In this document: one piece after another, positions 52,211 through 61,825 of the stretch
Numbering within the stretch: the stretch's first letter is position 1
How the letters are laid out: every line of letters begins with the position of its first letter
Position numbers and translations under genes: made by a program
The notes under the pieces: generated by a model
What the model was told of the DNA's origin: nothing
What the model saw: the letters and a program-made list of their open reading frames with translations, nothing else
Databases searched by the model: none
Assembly (NCBI RefSeq): GCF_025574485.1
Contig: NZ_JAOBPO010000004.1
Span: forward strand, 124,001-188,000
DNA: 64,000 nt
Direction of reading: 5' to 3'
DNA from: Kordiimonas aquimaris
GTDB taxonomy: Bacteria > Pseudomonadota > Alphaproteobacteria > Sphingomonadales > Kordiimonadaceae

Positions 52211-52849
52211 TTACCCTTCTTTCGTACCAAATAGCCGATCACCGGCATCACCTAGACCTGGCACAATGTAAGCCTTGTCATTCAATTTCTCGTCAATAGA
52301 CGCTGTTACTACCTGTACATCGGGGTGTGCTTCCGTGAAGGCCTTAATTCCCTCAGGTGCGGCCAGCAAACATACAAACCGCAAATCTTTTGCACCGGCG
52401 TCTTTAAGTTCTTGTACAGCGCGTATGGCTGAATGGCCTGTGGCAAGCATGGGGTCCAGCACAACAGTTAACCGTTTATCTATACCTTTAGGCACCTTGA
52501 AAAAATACCGCGTGGGCTGAAGCGTTTCTTCATCACGGGCAAGTCCAACCTGGCCAACGCGTGCGGAAGGCACCAAATCCAGCATTGGCCCAAGCAGGCC
52601 ATCCCCTGCGCGCAGGACTGAAATGAATGCTAACTTCTTTCCAGCCAAAACAGGTGATTTGGTTGGGCAAACGGGCGTTTCTATCTGTACATCAGATAAG
52701 GGCAAGTCGCGTAAAACTTCATAGCCCAGAAATAGACCTATCTCTCGTAGCAATTTACGAAATTCCGCAGTACTTGCTTCCTTTCGGCGCATTAAGGTGA
52801 GTTTATGTTGAACCAACGGATGGTCAACAACGGTTACTGATGTGTTCAT
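52211..52849 (-). CDS. upp: Uracil phosphoribosyltransferase
   Basis: A 212-residue enzyme that converts uracil and PRPP to UMP. It has the full family pattern: [20 protein letters not shown] at the start, the FRKLLREIG segment, [19 protein letters not shown], the PRPP loop [17 protein letters not shown], and the C-terminal [17 protein letters not shown] that binds uracil. AGGAG precedes the ATG. It is the first gene of the minus-strand salvage operon, divergent from the nucleoside ABC operon across 189 bp that carry the TTGAC-N6-GTCAA palindrome. It salvages the uracil released when deoxyuridine or uridine is phosphorolysed. Confidence 0.97.
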   Translation of the reverse strand: MNTSVTVVDHPLVQHKLTLMRRKEASTAEFRKLLREIGLFLGYEVLRDLPLSDVQIETPVCPTKSPVLAGKKLAFISVLRAGDGLLGPMLDLVPSARVGQVGLARDEETLQPTRYFFKVPKGIDKRLTVVLDPMLATGHSAIRAVQELKDAGAKDLRFVCLLAAPEGIKAFTEAHPDVQVVTASIDEKLNDKAYIVPGLGDAGDRLFGTKEG

Positions 52850-52918
52850 GCGTTTGCTCTCCTTGTGCCGAACGAGAAGATTAAATAGTCAATTTTACCA
52901 TGCAATGTCGACTCAATC

Positions 52919-52934
52919 TTGACTAGTTTGTCAA
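52919..52934. promoter_or_regulatory. TTGAC-N6-GTCAA palindrome in the upp/BMP divergent promoter region
   Basis: TTGACTAGTTTGTCAA is a perfect 5-6-5 inverted repeat 69 bp before upp and 104 bp before the BMP gene. It is flanked by AATC on the left and AAA on the right, as is the copy at 61743-61758. I infer a regulator-binding site controlling both divergent operons. Confidence 0.65.
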
Positions 52935-53038
52935 AAATGGTTGACCGTTGATGTCTGCTCTGGTTCCCTTGCGCCCGCACCCCTATTCGATGCATAAGAG
53001 AGCATAGGCATTTTTACGCCATTGAGGAGTATAAATTA

Positions 53039-54040
53039 GTGAAACTTTCGATAAGCAAAATATTAGCTGTATTTGTATCTTTAATTGCTTACGCAAGTGC
53101 TGCCACTGCGCAAGACTTCAAGCCAGTACTGCTCTATGATATTGGCGGAAAATTTGACAAATCCTTTAACGAGGCTGCTTACCGCGGTGTTGAACGGTTT
53201 AACCAGGAAACGGGTATTGCGTTTCGGGATTTTGAGCCAAATAGCGAAACACAATACGAACAGGCATTGAAGCGATTCGCACGCCGCAAGGCGGATATCA
53301 TTGTAGCCGTCGGTGTTGGATACTCTGTTGCTGTGCGTAATGCTGCGCAGCGTTTCCCGGATATCAAATTTACTATCATTGACGGTATTGTGGACCTGCC
53401 GAACGTGCAGTCGATCACTTTCAAAGAAAACGAAGGATCGTTTTTGGTTGGAATGATTGCTGGAATGACAACTAAAACCGGTAAGGTTGGCTTTATTGGT
53501 GGTATGGACATTCCACTTATTCGTCGCTTTCAGGCGGGGTACCAGCAAGGGGTAACCTTTACAAACGCAGATGTTGATTTCATTGAAAATTATGTTGGAA
53601 CAACACCTGCAGCGTGGAATGACCCTATTAAGGCTGCCGAAATGGCGAAGTCTCAATATGCGCGCGGCGTTGATGTTATCTTCTCTGCTGCAGGCCCCTC
53701 TGGTCTTGGCGTTATTAATGCCGCAAAAGATGACGGCAAACTGGCAATCGGTGTTGATAGTAATCAGAACCATGTACAGCCCGGGTCGGTGCTGACCAGC
53801 ATGCTAAAACGCGTTGATCTTGCTGTATATCAAGCGATGCAGGAAGCCAGAGATGGCACATGGGCACCGGGCCACCGTATACTTGGTTTACCTGAAGGCG
53901 GTGTTGACTATGCTCTTGATGAGCACAATGCGTCACTCATCACTGACGAGATGAAAGCGCGACTTGATGATGCGCGTGCCAAGATTATCGCAGGTGAGAT
54001 CATTGTTTCAGATGTTGCGGGTAGTAACGCGGGGCATTAA
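53039..54040 (+). CDS. BMP-family nucleoside-binding protein of an ABC importer
   Basis: A 333-residue periplasmic binding protein. The start is a GTG at 53039 with GAGGAG 9 nt upstream, followed by a signal peptide (ISKILAVFVSLIAYASAATAQ). The mature start LLYDIGGKFDKSFNEAAYRG is the family signature of BmpA/Med-type basic membrane proteins (D-xG-x-FDxSFNxAAxxG), which bind purine or pyrimidine nucleosides. SAAGPSGLGVI and IGVDSNQNHVQPGSVLTSM form the second-lobe contacts. No lipobox is seen, so it is a soluble periplasmic protein. It heads the eight-gene plus-strand operon that runs through the ABC transporter to cdd, deoA, deoB and the nuclease. Confidence 0.95.
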   Translation: MKLSISKILAVFVSLIAYASAATAQDFKPVLLYDIGGKFDKSFNEAAYRGVERFNQETGIAFRDFEPNSETQYEQALKRFARRKADIIVAVGVGYSVAVRNAAQRFPDIKFTIIDGIVDLPNVQSITFKENEGSFLVGMIAGMTTKTGKVGFIGGMDIPLIRRFQAGYQQGVTFTNADVDFIENYVGTTPAAWNDPIKAAEMAKSQYARGVDVIFSAAGPSGLGVINAAKDDGKLAIGVDSNQNHVQPGSVLTSMLKRVDLAVYQAMQEARDGTWAPGHRILGLPEGGVDYALDEHNASLITDEMKARLDDARAKIIAGEIIVSDVAGSNAGH

Positions 54041-54078
54041 GCATTCGCGTTGACGATAACGGAAGTATAGAGACTGAC

Positions 54079-55632
54079 ATGAAGCCAGCAATTGAGACGC
54101 GAGAGATATCAAAACGTTTCGGCGCTGTGCAAGCGAATGACCAGATATCTCTGGTCGTTGATAAGGGGTCTGTTCACGGCATTGTTGGTGAAAATGGTGC
54201 TGGAAAATCTACCCTTCTGAAGATGTTGTTTGGTTTTTATACACCAAATAGCGGCGATATTTTAGTTGATGGTGAGCATTGCAGGTTTTCCAATCCTACC
54301 GATGCAATGAGTGCTGGCATCGCAATGGTGCACCAACATTTTATGCTGGTTGAACCTTTCACGGTATTAGAAAACATTATTCTTGGTGCTGAAGGTGCAG
54401 GCTTGCTTAAACGTGCGTGCGCCGAAGCATCAGTAAAAATCAAAAAGTTAGAAGAAGAGTTTGGTTTTAATCTGCCTTTAGATACACCTGTGTCACATCT
54501 TTCTGTCGGCGAACGACAACGCGTTGAAATACTTAAGGCATTATACCGCGGTGCGGAAACGTTGATCCTTGATGAACCAACGGCTGTGTTAACGCCTCAG
54601 GAATGTGATCAGCTTTTTGCGCTGATTAATGTGCTGAAGAGTCAGGGCAAAACGGTGTTGTTTGTAACGCACAAATTGCATGAAATTATTGCTGTTACGG
54701 ATGCTGTAACCGTTATCCGTGGTGGTAAAGTGATCACGCGTATGGCGACGAGTGAAACCACGCCTGATCAACTGGCAGAGGCAATGGTTGGTGCGAAAAT
54801 CACGCGTGCTGTGGAAGCAGAAGATAGGGGCGGAGCAGCGCAGGCACGCCTGAGGCTTACCAATGTTTGTGCTTTGTCGGATATGGGTCATGCTGCGCTG
54901 GATAGTATCAGCTTTGAACTATACGACGGTGAAGTATTAGGTGTTGCGGGCGTTGCGGGTAACGGTCAGACAGAACTTCTGGAAGTATTATCCGGTATGC
55001 GCCGTGTCACTGATGGTGAAGTTACCATTTCAGGAAAAGTAACGAATACATCGGATCATATGTATGATCCAATAATGTTACGTGACATGGGCTTGGCGCA
55101 CATCGCAGAAGACCGTTTAAAAACTGGCGTTGTATCAAGCATGACTGGTAGGGAAAATGCGGTCCTGGGCTATCAAAGGACAAATGATTTCAGTAAAGGC
55201 GGGCTACTCAAGCTAAATGCAATAGCTGATGCCGCTGATACTTACTATGAAACGCAGGATGTAAGACCACGTGATCCGGATTTGCCGCTGGAGGCCCTGT
55301 CAGGAGGTAATCAACAAAAGTTGGTGATTGCACGCGAAATTGCGCGTGACCCTGAGATTATGGTTATAGGGCAGCCAACGCGGGGTGTCGATATTGGCGC
55401 CGTTACAAAAATACATGACCAAATCATAGCTCTTCGTAATCAAGGCAAAGCTTTATTGGTTGTCTCGGCTGATTTGGATGAATTAATGGTGGTGAGTGAC
55501 CGTATAGCGGTGATGTGTGATGGGAAATTAGCAGGGATTGTTCCTGTTGATCAAGCAGATGAACGCACACTTGGCCTGATGATGGCCGGAGATGCCAGTA
55601 CTGCTGAACAGCAAACTCAGGCGTCCGTGTAA
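54079..55632 (+). CDS. Nucleoside ABC importer, duplicated ATP-binding subunit
   Basis: A 517-residue ATPase with two nucleotide-binding domains. Domain 1: Walker A GENGAGKSTLLKML, signature LSVGERQRVEILKAL, Walker B ETLILDEPTAVLT and His in VTHKLHE. Domain 2: the degenerate Walker A GVAGNGQTELLEVLSG, signature LSGGNQQKLVIAREI and IMVIGQPTRGVDIGA. This is the arrangement of sugar/nucleoside (CUT2/BMP-type) ATPases, where the second site is less active. It starts 38 nt after the binding protein gene and its stop overlaps the ATG of the first permease (TAATG). It powers nucleoside uptake. Confidence 0.96.
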   Translation: MKPAIETREISKRFGAVQANDQISLVVDKGSVHGIVGENGAGKSTLLKMLFGFYTPNSGDILVDGEHCRFSNPTDAMSAGIAMVHQHFMLVEPFTVLENIILGAEGAGLLKRACAEASVKIKKLEEEFGFNLPLDTPVSHLSVGERQRVEILKALYRGAETLILDEPTAVLTPQECDQLFALINVLKSQGKTVLFVTHKLHEIIAVTDAVTVIRGGKVITRMATSETTPDQLAEAMVGAKITRAVEAEDRGGAAQARLRLTNVCALSDMGHAALDSISFELYDGEVLGVAGVAGNGQTELLEVLSGMRRVTDGEVTISGKVTNTSDHMYDPIMLRDMGLAHIAEDRLKTGVVSSMTGRENAVLGYQRTNDFSKGGLLKLNAIADAADTYYETQDVRPRDPDLPLEALSGGNQQKLVIAREIARDPEIMVIGQPTRGVDIGAVTKIHDQIIALRNQGKALLVVSADLDELMVVSDRIAVMCDGKLAGIVPVDQADERTLGLMMAGDASTAEQQTQASV

Positions 55633-56738
55633 TGAATGCTGCACCTAAAATATCAGGGGTTGTTTCCGCGATTGTATTGCCGCTAATTAACCTTGTTGTG
55701 GCACTGTTGCTATCTGGTTTTGTGGTGTGGTTAATCGGTGAAGATCCTGTTGCTGCGCTTGGTTTTCTTATCGAAGGTGCTTTTGGTTATGAAGAAGCAA
55801 TCGGATATACCTTCTATTATGCTACGAACTTTATCTTCACAGGCCTCGCCGTATCTGTCGCGTTTCATGCTGGCCATTTCAACATTGGCGGTGAAGGACA
55901 AGCAATGCTTGGTGGGCTCGGGCTTACACTCGCCGTGTTTTGGTTGGGTGATGTATCGCCCCTGCTTGCTATCATTGGGGCGATTGTAGGTGCCGCACTT
56001 TTTGGTGCCGGGTGGGCCTATATTCCTGCAGTATTACAAGCTAAGCGCGGCAGTCATATTGTTATAACGACGATCATGTTCAACTTTATCGCTTCAGCAT
56101 TGTTGGCTTATTTGTTGGTGGGGCCATTACAACGGCCTGGTGGTCAAATGCCTGAAAGCAGTGATTATCCAGATGGTATAGCCCTAACGAAGGCTGATGA
56201 ATTACTTGAGTTGGTCGGTATCAGTTTTGAACAAAGTCCACTGAATGTTTCGTTTCTAATAGCTTTATTTGCGGCATTCGCTGTTTGGTTTTTATTGCGC
56301 CGGACGCGATTTGGTTACGAAATGCGTGTGGTTGGCCAAAACGCGGAAGCAGCAAAATACGCGGGAATTTCAGTGCCGAAAGTAACCGTTATAGCCCTTA
56401 TGTTGTCTGGCGCTCTTGCAGGCATGATGGGGTTGAATGAATTACTGGGTGAGCAATTGCGGCTGATTGGTAATTTTACTCTTGGCTATGGTTTCGTTGG
56501 TATTGCTGTGGCGTTTATGGGGCGTAACCATCCTTTTGGTATTGTGCTCGCCGCCATATTGTTTGGTGCAATTTATCAAGGCGGTGCAGAGCTTGGCTTT
56601 GAGATGAGCAAAATCACACGAGACATGAGTGTTGTAATTCAAGGCTTGGTCATCCTGTTCGCCGGCGCGATGCCGCACTTGTTCAAACGACCTATTGATG
56701 CATTGTCAGCGCGGTTTAAAACGCGAGGTAATGTGTGA
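55632..56738 (+). CDS. Nucleoside ABC importer permease 1
   Basis: A 368-residue inner membrane protein with about 10 hydrophobic helices. The GHFNIGGEGQAMLGGLG segment is the conserved FNIGxEGQ motif of BMP-associated permeases (BPD_transp_2 family), and RTRFGYEMRVVGQNAEAAKYAGI is the cytoplasmic coupling loop that meets the ATPase. It overlaps the ATPase gene by 1 nt and the second permease gene by 1 nt, so all are translated as a unit. With permease 2 it forms the heterodimeric channel. Confidence 0.95.
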   Translation: MNAAPKISGVVSAIVLPLINLVVALLLSGFVVWLIGEDPVAALGFLIEGAFGYEEAIGYTFYYATNFIFTGLAVSVAFHAGHFNIGGEGQAMLGGLGLTLAVFWLGDVSPLLAIIGAIVGAALFGAGWAYIPAVLQAKRGSHIVITTIMFNFIASALLAYLLVGPLQRPGGQMPESSDYPDGIALTKADELLELVGISFEQSPLNVSFLIALFAAFAVWFLLRRTRFGYEMRVVGQNAEAAKYAGISVPKVTVIALMLSGALAGMMGLNELLGEQLRLIGNFTLGYGFVGIAVAFMGRNHPFGIVLAAILFGAIYQGGAELGFEMSKITRDMSVVIQGLVILFAGAMPHLFKRPIDALSARFKTRGNV

Positions 56739-57709
56739 TGGAGTTCCTCACTGACCTTGTCTTGCTTTCGAATTCTACGCTGCGTGTAGCAACGCCGTTA
56801 TTACTTGCTGCTTTGGCGGGACTATGTTCCGAGCGCGCGGGAATTGTCGATATTGGCCTTGAGGGTAAAATGCTGGCGGCTGCATTTGCTGCTGCAAGCG
56901 CTGCTGCTGTAACCGGCTCACCATGGGCCGGGTTGCTGGCGGGCATAATGGCATCTGTACTGTTGGCGCTTATTCATGGGTATGTTTCCATCAACCAGCG
57001 TGGCAATCAGATTGTATCAGGTATGGCAATTAACATTCTTGTGGCAGGGCTTGCACCAACACTAGCAAATGCCTGGTTTTCCAGGGGTGGCCAAACACCG
57101 TTGCTGGGAAATGAGGCACGCTTTACCGAAATTACATTACCGCTTGCGGATACATTAAGCTCGGTGCCAGTAATCGGTGATGTATATAGTAATGTATTAT
57201 CCGGTCACTCTATGCTGACATATGTAGCCTTTGCGTCCGTACCTGTGGTGGCGTGGGTACTATATAAAACACGTTTTGGCTTGCGTTTGCGTGCTGTTGG
57301 TGAAAACCCGGAGGCTGTCGAAACAGCCGGTATTTCAGTTGTTCTGTTACGGTATCAAGCCATGATAATTGCGGGTATTTTATGCGGTATTGCGGGCAGT
57401 TCTTTGTCCACAGCTCTTGGAGCTGGGTTCATACGAGACATGTCTGCTGGCAAAGGGTATCTCGCGTTGGCTGCGATGATTTTTGGCCGCTGGAAGCCCG
57501 TACCAACGCTGCTGGCTTGCCTCTTGTTTGCTTTTGTTGATGCGCTTCAAGGACGATTGCAAGGTGTTGAGTTGCCGCTTATCGGTGAAATTCCTGTACA
57601 GTTTACCATTATGTTGCCGTACATTCTTACAGTAGTGATTTTAGCTGGATTTGCAGGTAAAATGGATGCGCCGAAAGCCAGCGGCATTCCTTATGAAAAG
57701 AATCGATGA
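56738..57709 (+). CDS. Nucleoside ABC importer permease 2
   Basis: A 323-residue inner membrane protein with about 8-9 hydrophobic helices. The ATG at 56738 overlaps the previous TGA and has GAGGTAA upstream; a GTG 3 nt earlier is less likely. SERAGIVDIGLEGKMLAAAF is the ExxGxxNIGLEG-type motif of the second permease of this system, and KTRFGLRLRAVGENPEAVETAGI is its coupling loop. It pairs with permease 1. The cytidine deaminase gene begins 1 nt after its stop, so uptake and the first catabolic step are transcribed together. Confidence 0.95.
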   Translation: MEFLTDLVLLSNSTLRVATPLLLAALAGLCSERAGIVDIGLEGKMLAAAFAAASAAAVTGSPWAGLLAGIMASVLLALIHGYVSINQRGNQIVSGMAINILVAGLAPTLANAWFSRGGQTPLLGNEARFTEITLPLADTLSSVPVIGDVYSNVLSGHSMLTYVAFASVPVVAWVLYKTRFGLRLRAVGENPEAVETAGISVVLLRYQAMIIAGILCGIAGSSLSTALGAGFIRDMSAGKGYLALAAMIFGRWKPVPTLLACLLFAFVDALQGRLQGVELPLIGEIPVQFTIMLPYILTVVILAGFAGKMDAPKASGIPYEKNR

Positions 57710-57710
57710 C

Positions 57711-58142
57711 ATGAAACAGGATCAGTTGATTGCAGCAGCGATTGAAGCAAGAGCGAAAGCTTATGCACCGTACTCTAATCATCCAGTTGGTGTGGCACTG
57801 CTTGCTGATGACGGCAACATATATAGCGGCTGTAACGTTGAAAACGCTGCGTACCCACTCGGGTTTTGTGGTGAACCAAACGCCATTGGTAATATGATTA
57901 TGGGGGGCGGTAAAACCATCCGGCATTTGGTGGTCGCAGGCCCGGGGTATCATGTGTGTACACCGTGTGGGGGCTGCCGGCAGCAATTGCGTGAATTTAC
58001 AGGTGCGGACGATATTAGGATAACGGTTTGCGATGTAACCGGCGCAATTGTGAGCGAAACAACTTTGTCGGCTTTGTTGCCGCATTCATTTGCTCCGGAA
58101 AATGTAGCTGAAGTATCGAGTATGGAAAGTAATAAGTCATGA
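57711..58142 (+). CDS. cdd: Cytidine deaminase
   Basis: A 143-residue homotetramer-type cytidine deaminase that converts (deoxy)cytidine to (deoxy)uridine. The ATG at 57711 gives MKQDQLIAAAIEARAKAYAP, the usual N-terminal helix; longer frames overlap the permease. The zinc site is GFCGEPNAI (Cys ligand and catalytic Glu; most enzymes have CAER here, so CGEP is unusual) and PCGGCRQQL (family PCGACRQ). GCNVENAAYPLGFCGE supplies the nucleoside contacts. It lies between the permease and deoA genes; its stop overlaps deoA by 4 nt. The key residues are present, so activity is expected. Confidence 0.94.
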   Translation: MKQDQLIAAAIEARAKAYAPYSNHPVGVALLADDGNIYSGCNVENAAYPLGFCGEPNAIGNMIMGGGKTIRHLVVAGPGYHVCTPCGGCRQQLREFTGADDIRITVCDVTGAIVSETTLSALLPHSFAPENVAEVSSMESNKS

Positions 58143-59482
58143 GTATGGGTGCTTTTATACCGCAAGAAATTATACGCCAGAAGCGTGACGGCCAGACAGT
58201 CAGCGATGCTGATATCGAACGATTTGTTGCAGGCATCACTAGCGGTGAAGTTGCCGATGCGCAAATCTCAGCTTTTGCTATGGCTGTGTTTTTCAATGGT
58301 ATGTCAGCAGAGGAGGGTGCTGCCCTCACGCTTGCGATGCGCGATTCCGGGGATGTGATGAATTGGCAATCGCTTGGCTTTGACGCAGGTGCACCGATTG
58401 TTGATAAACATTCTACAGGCGGTGTGGGTGACAAGGTAAGCTTGATGCTTGCGCCGATTGTTGCAGCGTGTGGTGGTTTGGTGCCGATGATTTCAGGTCG
58501 CGGGCTTGGTCATACAGGTGGCACGTTGGATAAGTTTGAAGCGATAGAAGGCTACGACCCATATCCCAGCATTGATAGGTTCGCGGAGATTGTCAGAACA
58601 ATTGGTTGCTCCATTATTGGCCAAACGGGGGAACTAGCACCTGCTGACAAGCGCTTTTACGGCGTGCGGGATGTCACGGCGACTGTAGAATCAATACCAC
58701 TGATTACTGCCTCTATTTTGTCCAAAAAGCTTTCGGCTGGATTGGGGTCATTGGTGATGGATGTAAAGTTCGGAACCGGCGCATTCATGCCGAACTATGC
58801 AGCATCCAAGGAATTGGCTGAAAACATTGTGCGGGTAGCCTGTGCGGCGGGCACGCCTACTCGGGCACTGTTAACTGATATGAACCAAGTTTTAGGGCGA
58901 ACAGCTGGTAATGCAGTTGAAGTTGTTGAGGCAATTGAATTCCTTGTAAATCCTGCTACTGCCGATGCACGTTTGATGGAAGTAACGCTAGCGCTGGCAG
59001 CGCATATGTTGGTGATAGCGGGCATTGAGTACAGTGTTGAGATAGCTACAGAAAAAGCGCGGCAGTCCCTTGCTTCAGGGAAAGCGGCGGAATTGTTTGA
59101 GCAGATGGTGACCGCGCAAGGCGGAACACCAAATATTCTGTCAAACTATCAAGCAACGCTGAAAGTCGCGGCGAAAGCATATGCCATTAAACCAAAACAA
59201 GCTGGAATAGTGACTGGCATGGATACACGCAGCATTGGAATGGCGGTTGTTGCGATGAAGGGTGGGCGTATCGACCCGAAAGCATCCATTGATCATAGCG
59301 TCGGGTTCACCGATATATGCCAGATTGGTGATAAAGTTGATGCGGATGCACCTTTGGCAATTGTGCGTTGCCATTCTGATGAGCAAGCACGTGAGGCCAT
59401 AAAGGCGGTTCAGTCGGCAGTTGTTGTCGCTGATATAAAAGAGGCACCTTTGCCTGTTATTTCTGAAGTGATTGAAGGTTAA
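58139..59482 (+). CDS. deoA: Thymidine phosphorylase
   Basis: A 447-residue enzyme that splits thymidine and deoxyuridine with phosphate to base and 2-deoxyribose-1-phosphate. The family signature is intact: AFAMAVFFNGMSAEE, DKHSTGGVGDKVSLMLAP (phosphate and base loop), MISGRGLGHTGGTLDKFEAI, and the substrate segment VRDVTATVESIPLITASILSKK. Length matches the proteobacterial enzyme (about 440). It overlaps cdd by 4 nt and is followed 3 nt later by deoB, the enzyme using its product. Together with upp it splits deoxyuridine into usable parts. Confidence 0.97.
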   Translation: MSMGAFIPQEIIRQKRDGQTVSDADIERFVAGITSGEVADAQISAFAMAVFFNGMSAEEGAALTLAMRDSGDVMNWQSLGFDAGAPIVDKHSTGGVGDKVSLMLAPIVAACGGLVPMISGRGLGHTGGTLDKFEAIEGYDPYPSIDRFAEIVRTIGCSIIGQTGELAPADKRFYGVRDVTATVESIPLITASILSKKLSAGLGSLVMDVKFGTGAFMPNYAASKELAENIVRVACAAGTPTRALLTDMNQVLGRTAGNAVEVVEAIEFLVNPATADARLMEVTLALAAHMLVIAGIEYSVEIATEKARQSLASGKAAELFEQMVTAQGGTPNILSNYQATLKVAAKAYAIKPKQAGIVTGMDTRSIGMAVVAMKGGRIDPKASIDHSVGFTDICQIGDKVDADAPLAIVRCHSDEQAREAIKAVQSAVVVADIKEAPLPVISEVIEG

Positions 59483-59485
59483 GTT

Positions 59486-60703
59486 ATGGCGCGTGCATTT
59501 ATAATGGTTCTGGACAGTTTCGGTATAGGCGCAGCTCCGGACGCTGAAAAGTTTGGCGACGTTGGCTCTGATACATTTGGTCATATTGCGGAATGGTGTG
59601 CTGCTGGCAATACTGCCGAAGACCGTCCAAATGCTGGTCCGATTAATGTGCCTAATATGGTGAAACTTGGTCTTGGTAAAGCAGCTGAGATTGCAACGGG
59701 AAAAGTTCATGCTGGAACTGAATATGACGGTCAGGTTAGCGGCTTTTATGCTGCATGTGCTGAGCGATCGTATGGTAAAGACACACCTTCCGGTCATTGG
59801 GAGATGGCAGGTCTACCAGTTGAATATGATTGGGGTTATTTCCCAGCAGAATTTCCGAGTTTTCCGGACGATTTAATAGCCAAACTGATCAAAAAAACCG
59901 GCATTCCCGGCGTTATTGGTAACAAAGCCGCTTCTGGCACCGTGATTTTGGATGAATTAGGTGCAGAGCATGTGCGCAACGGTATGCCGATTGTATATAC
60001 ATCAGCGGACAGTGTTTTTCAGATTGCTGCGCACGAAGAACATTTTGGGTTAGAGCGCTTGTATGAGGTTTGTGAAGCCGCACGTGTTTTGGTTGATGAC
60101 TATAATATCGGGCGTGTGATTGCCCGGCCGTTTGTTGGTGATGAAGGTGATTATGCCAGAACCGGAAATCGCCGTGATTATGCGACACCACCGCACGAAG
60201 AAACATTGTTAGACAAGCTAAAAGCAGCGGGTCGGGAAGTTATATCTGTTGGCAAAATTGCTGATATTTTCGCACATAGTGGATTAACCAAAAAAGTTAA
60301 AGCCAACGGTTTGGATGGATTGTTTGACTTAAGTTTGAAAATGCAAAACGAAGCCGAGGATGGCTCGCTTACGTTTATCAACTTTGTTGATTTTGACCAA
60401 ACATATGGTCATCGCCGTAATGTGGCGGGATATGCAGCTGCATTGGAATATTTCGATGCACGCCTTCCTGAGTTTACAGATAAAATGCGTGACGATGATG
60501 TTGTTATATTAACGGCAGATCATGGCTGTGACCCGACTTGGCCCGGCAGTGATCATACACGCGAACATGTACCATTTGTTGCATATGGCCCGTCATTTAA
60601 GGTTGGTAGTGGCGGCGTACGTAAAAGCTTTGCTGATATTGGGCAAACGGTTGCAAGTCATTTGGGAATCGCTCCTCTGAGTGAAGGCGAAAGCGTAATT
60701 TAA
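59486..60703 (+). CDS. deoB: Phosphopentomutase
   Basis: A 405-residue alkaline-phosphatase-superfamily enzyme that converts (deoxy)ribose-1-phosphate to the 5-phosphate. Signatures: the N-terminal [19 protein letters not shown] (metal Asp and start of the family), [12 protein letters not shown] with the phosphorylated Thr, [35 protein letters not shown], and [13 protein letters not shown] with [19 protein letters not shown] (metal ligands). It links DeoA and PNP to DeoC. Spacing of 3 nt from deoA supports a polycistronic unit. The S1/P1 nuclease gene follows after 52 nt. Confidence 0.97.
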   Translation: MARAFIMVLDSFGIGAAPDAEKFGDVGSDTFGHIAEWCAAGNTAEDRPNAGPINVPNMVKLGLGKAAEIATGKVHAGTEYDGQVSGFYAACAERSYGKDTPSGHWEMAGLPVEYDWGYFPAEFPSFPDDLIAKLIKKTGIPGVIGNKAASGTVILDELGAEHVRNGMPIVYTSADSVFQIAAHEEHFGLERLYEVCEAARVLVDDYNIGRVIARPFVGDEGDYARTGNRRDYATPPHEETLLDKLKAAGREVISVGKIADIFAHSGLTKKVKANGLDGLFDLSLKMQNEAEDGSLTFINFVDFDQTYGHRRNVAGYAAALEYFDARLPEFTDKMRDDDVVILTADHGCDPTWPGSDHTREHVPFVAYGPSFKVGSGGVRKSFADIGQTVASHLGIAPLSEGESVI

Positions 60704-60755
60704 AGTACGTCAATTCAAGAAACTTTCGGGGTTTCATTTAACAAGGAAATTCATC

Positions 60756-61532
60756 GTGCGGAAATTTGCATTTCTATTATTCGCTGTCACATTGGCTACA
60801 AGCAACGTAAGCGCATACGGCCCAACAGGGCACCGTGTCATTGCGGAGTTGGCATCATTGCACCTAACACCAGAAGCACGGGCAGCAGTTGAGCGCATTC
60901 TTGGTGACGAGTTTATGGCTGAGGCTTCCACCATGCCTGATGAAATGCGTTCCAACCCGGATGAATTTTGGCAGCGAGAAGCTGGCCCATACCATTATAT
61001 TAATGTTTCGCCAGGGCAAACATACGAAGAAAGTGAGAAAAATCCGGCAGGAGATGCACTCACGGCCCTTGAGAAATTTACTGCAGTTTTGAAAGATGAT
61101 GCTGCCAGTGTAGAAGACAAGCGCCGTGCTATCTGGTTTGTGATTCATATCGTTGGAGATTTGCATCAGCCGCTTCATGTCGGCCATCCGGAAGATCGGG
61201 GCGGTAACCGGGTTGATGTTGTTTGGATGGAAGAGCTAACAAATCTACACCGTGTTTGGGACGAGCATATTATTGATCATCGTGATTTGTCTTTTACGGA
61301 ATGGACCCGCTTTCTCAATCGCAAGATCAAACCTGAAATGATCACTAGGTGGCAAGAAGCCAAGCCGATTGACTGGGTGCATGAAGATATTGTTCTGCGT
61401 GATGACATCTACGCAAATAGCCATGGTATCCTGTCATGGGATTATGCCTACAAATATATGCCGCTGATTAAAAGCCAATTGTCAAAGGGCGGTGTGCGTT
61501 TAGCTGGTTATCTCAACGAAGTTTTTAAATAG
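60756..61532 (+). CDS. Exported S1/P1-type nuclease
   Basis: A 258-residue zinc nuclease/3'-nucleotidase. The GTG start has AAGGA 9 nt upstream, followed by a signal peptide (FAFLLFAVTLATSNVSA). The trinuclear zinc site is recognisable: GHRVIAELA near the mature start, PYHYINV, VHIVGDLHQPLHVG, DRGGNRVDV and NLHRVWDEHII. In the characterised enzymes the first mature residue is Trp, whose main chain binds zinc; here predicted cleavage after VSA leaves Tyr21. It should degrade single-stranded DNA/RNA or 3'-nucleotides in the periplasm or medium, feeding the importer encoded upstream. A weak hairpin follows its stop. Confidence 0.92.
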   Translation: MRKFAFLLFAVTLATSNVSAYGPTGHRVIAELASLHLTPEARAAVERILGDEFMAEASTMPDEMRSNPDEFWQREAGPYHYINVSPGQTYEESEKNPAGDALTALEKFTAVLKDDAASVEDKRRAIWFVIHIVGDLHQPLHVGHPEDRGGNRVDVVWMEELTNLHRVWDEHIIDHRDLSFTEWTRFLNRKIKPEMITRWQEAKPIDWVHEDIVLRDDIYANSHGILSWDYAYKYMPLIKSQLSKGGVRLAGYLNEVFK

Positions 61533-61547
61533 ATTGGCGTGTGAGCT

Positions 61548-61568
61548 AGGCTAACCATAGCCTTTCTC
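61548..61568 (+). terminator. Weak hairpin after the nuclease gene
   Basis: AGGCTA-ACCA-TAGCCT forms a 6-bp stem followed by TTCTC, about 16 nt after the nuclease stop. The U-run is poor. Confidence 0.4.
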
Positions 61569-61742
61569 AACTATAGTTCGATTTTGCGTCGATTCGGGCG
61601 GATTTAGCTAGATAATGCGAATTTTGATGCGTGCACACATACATGTGGCATGTTGATGTATTCCTTGAGCGGCAACTATGTCGCATTTTGGCAACAGTTT
61701 AGAACTTGATGTGCCCAGAACTGATCATTGGTTTAACGAATC

Positions 61743-61758
61743 TTGACACTTTCGTCAA
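61743..61758. promoter_or_regulatory. TTGAC-N6-GTCAA palindrome, distal copy before the TonB receptor
   Basis: TTGACACTTTCGTCAA is a perfect 5-6-5 repeat whose flanks (AATC left, AAA right) match the copy at 52919. It ends 210 bp before the receptor start. Confidence 0.62.
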
Positions 61759-61825
61759 AAAACTGAAATGAAACGCTCCTAGAAGGGTGCGACACACCAG
61801 CTTTTGTGCCGGTTTCTGGATGGAC

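Noticed and set aside
53081-53773. A 230-codon antisense frame inside the BMP gene.
   Set aside because: The BMP protein is a strong family match; the antisense frame is rich in Cys, Asn and Arg and has no recognisable domain.
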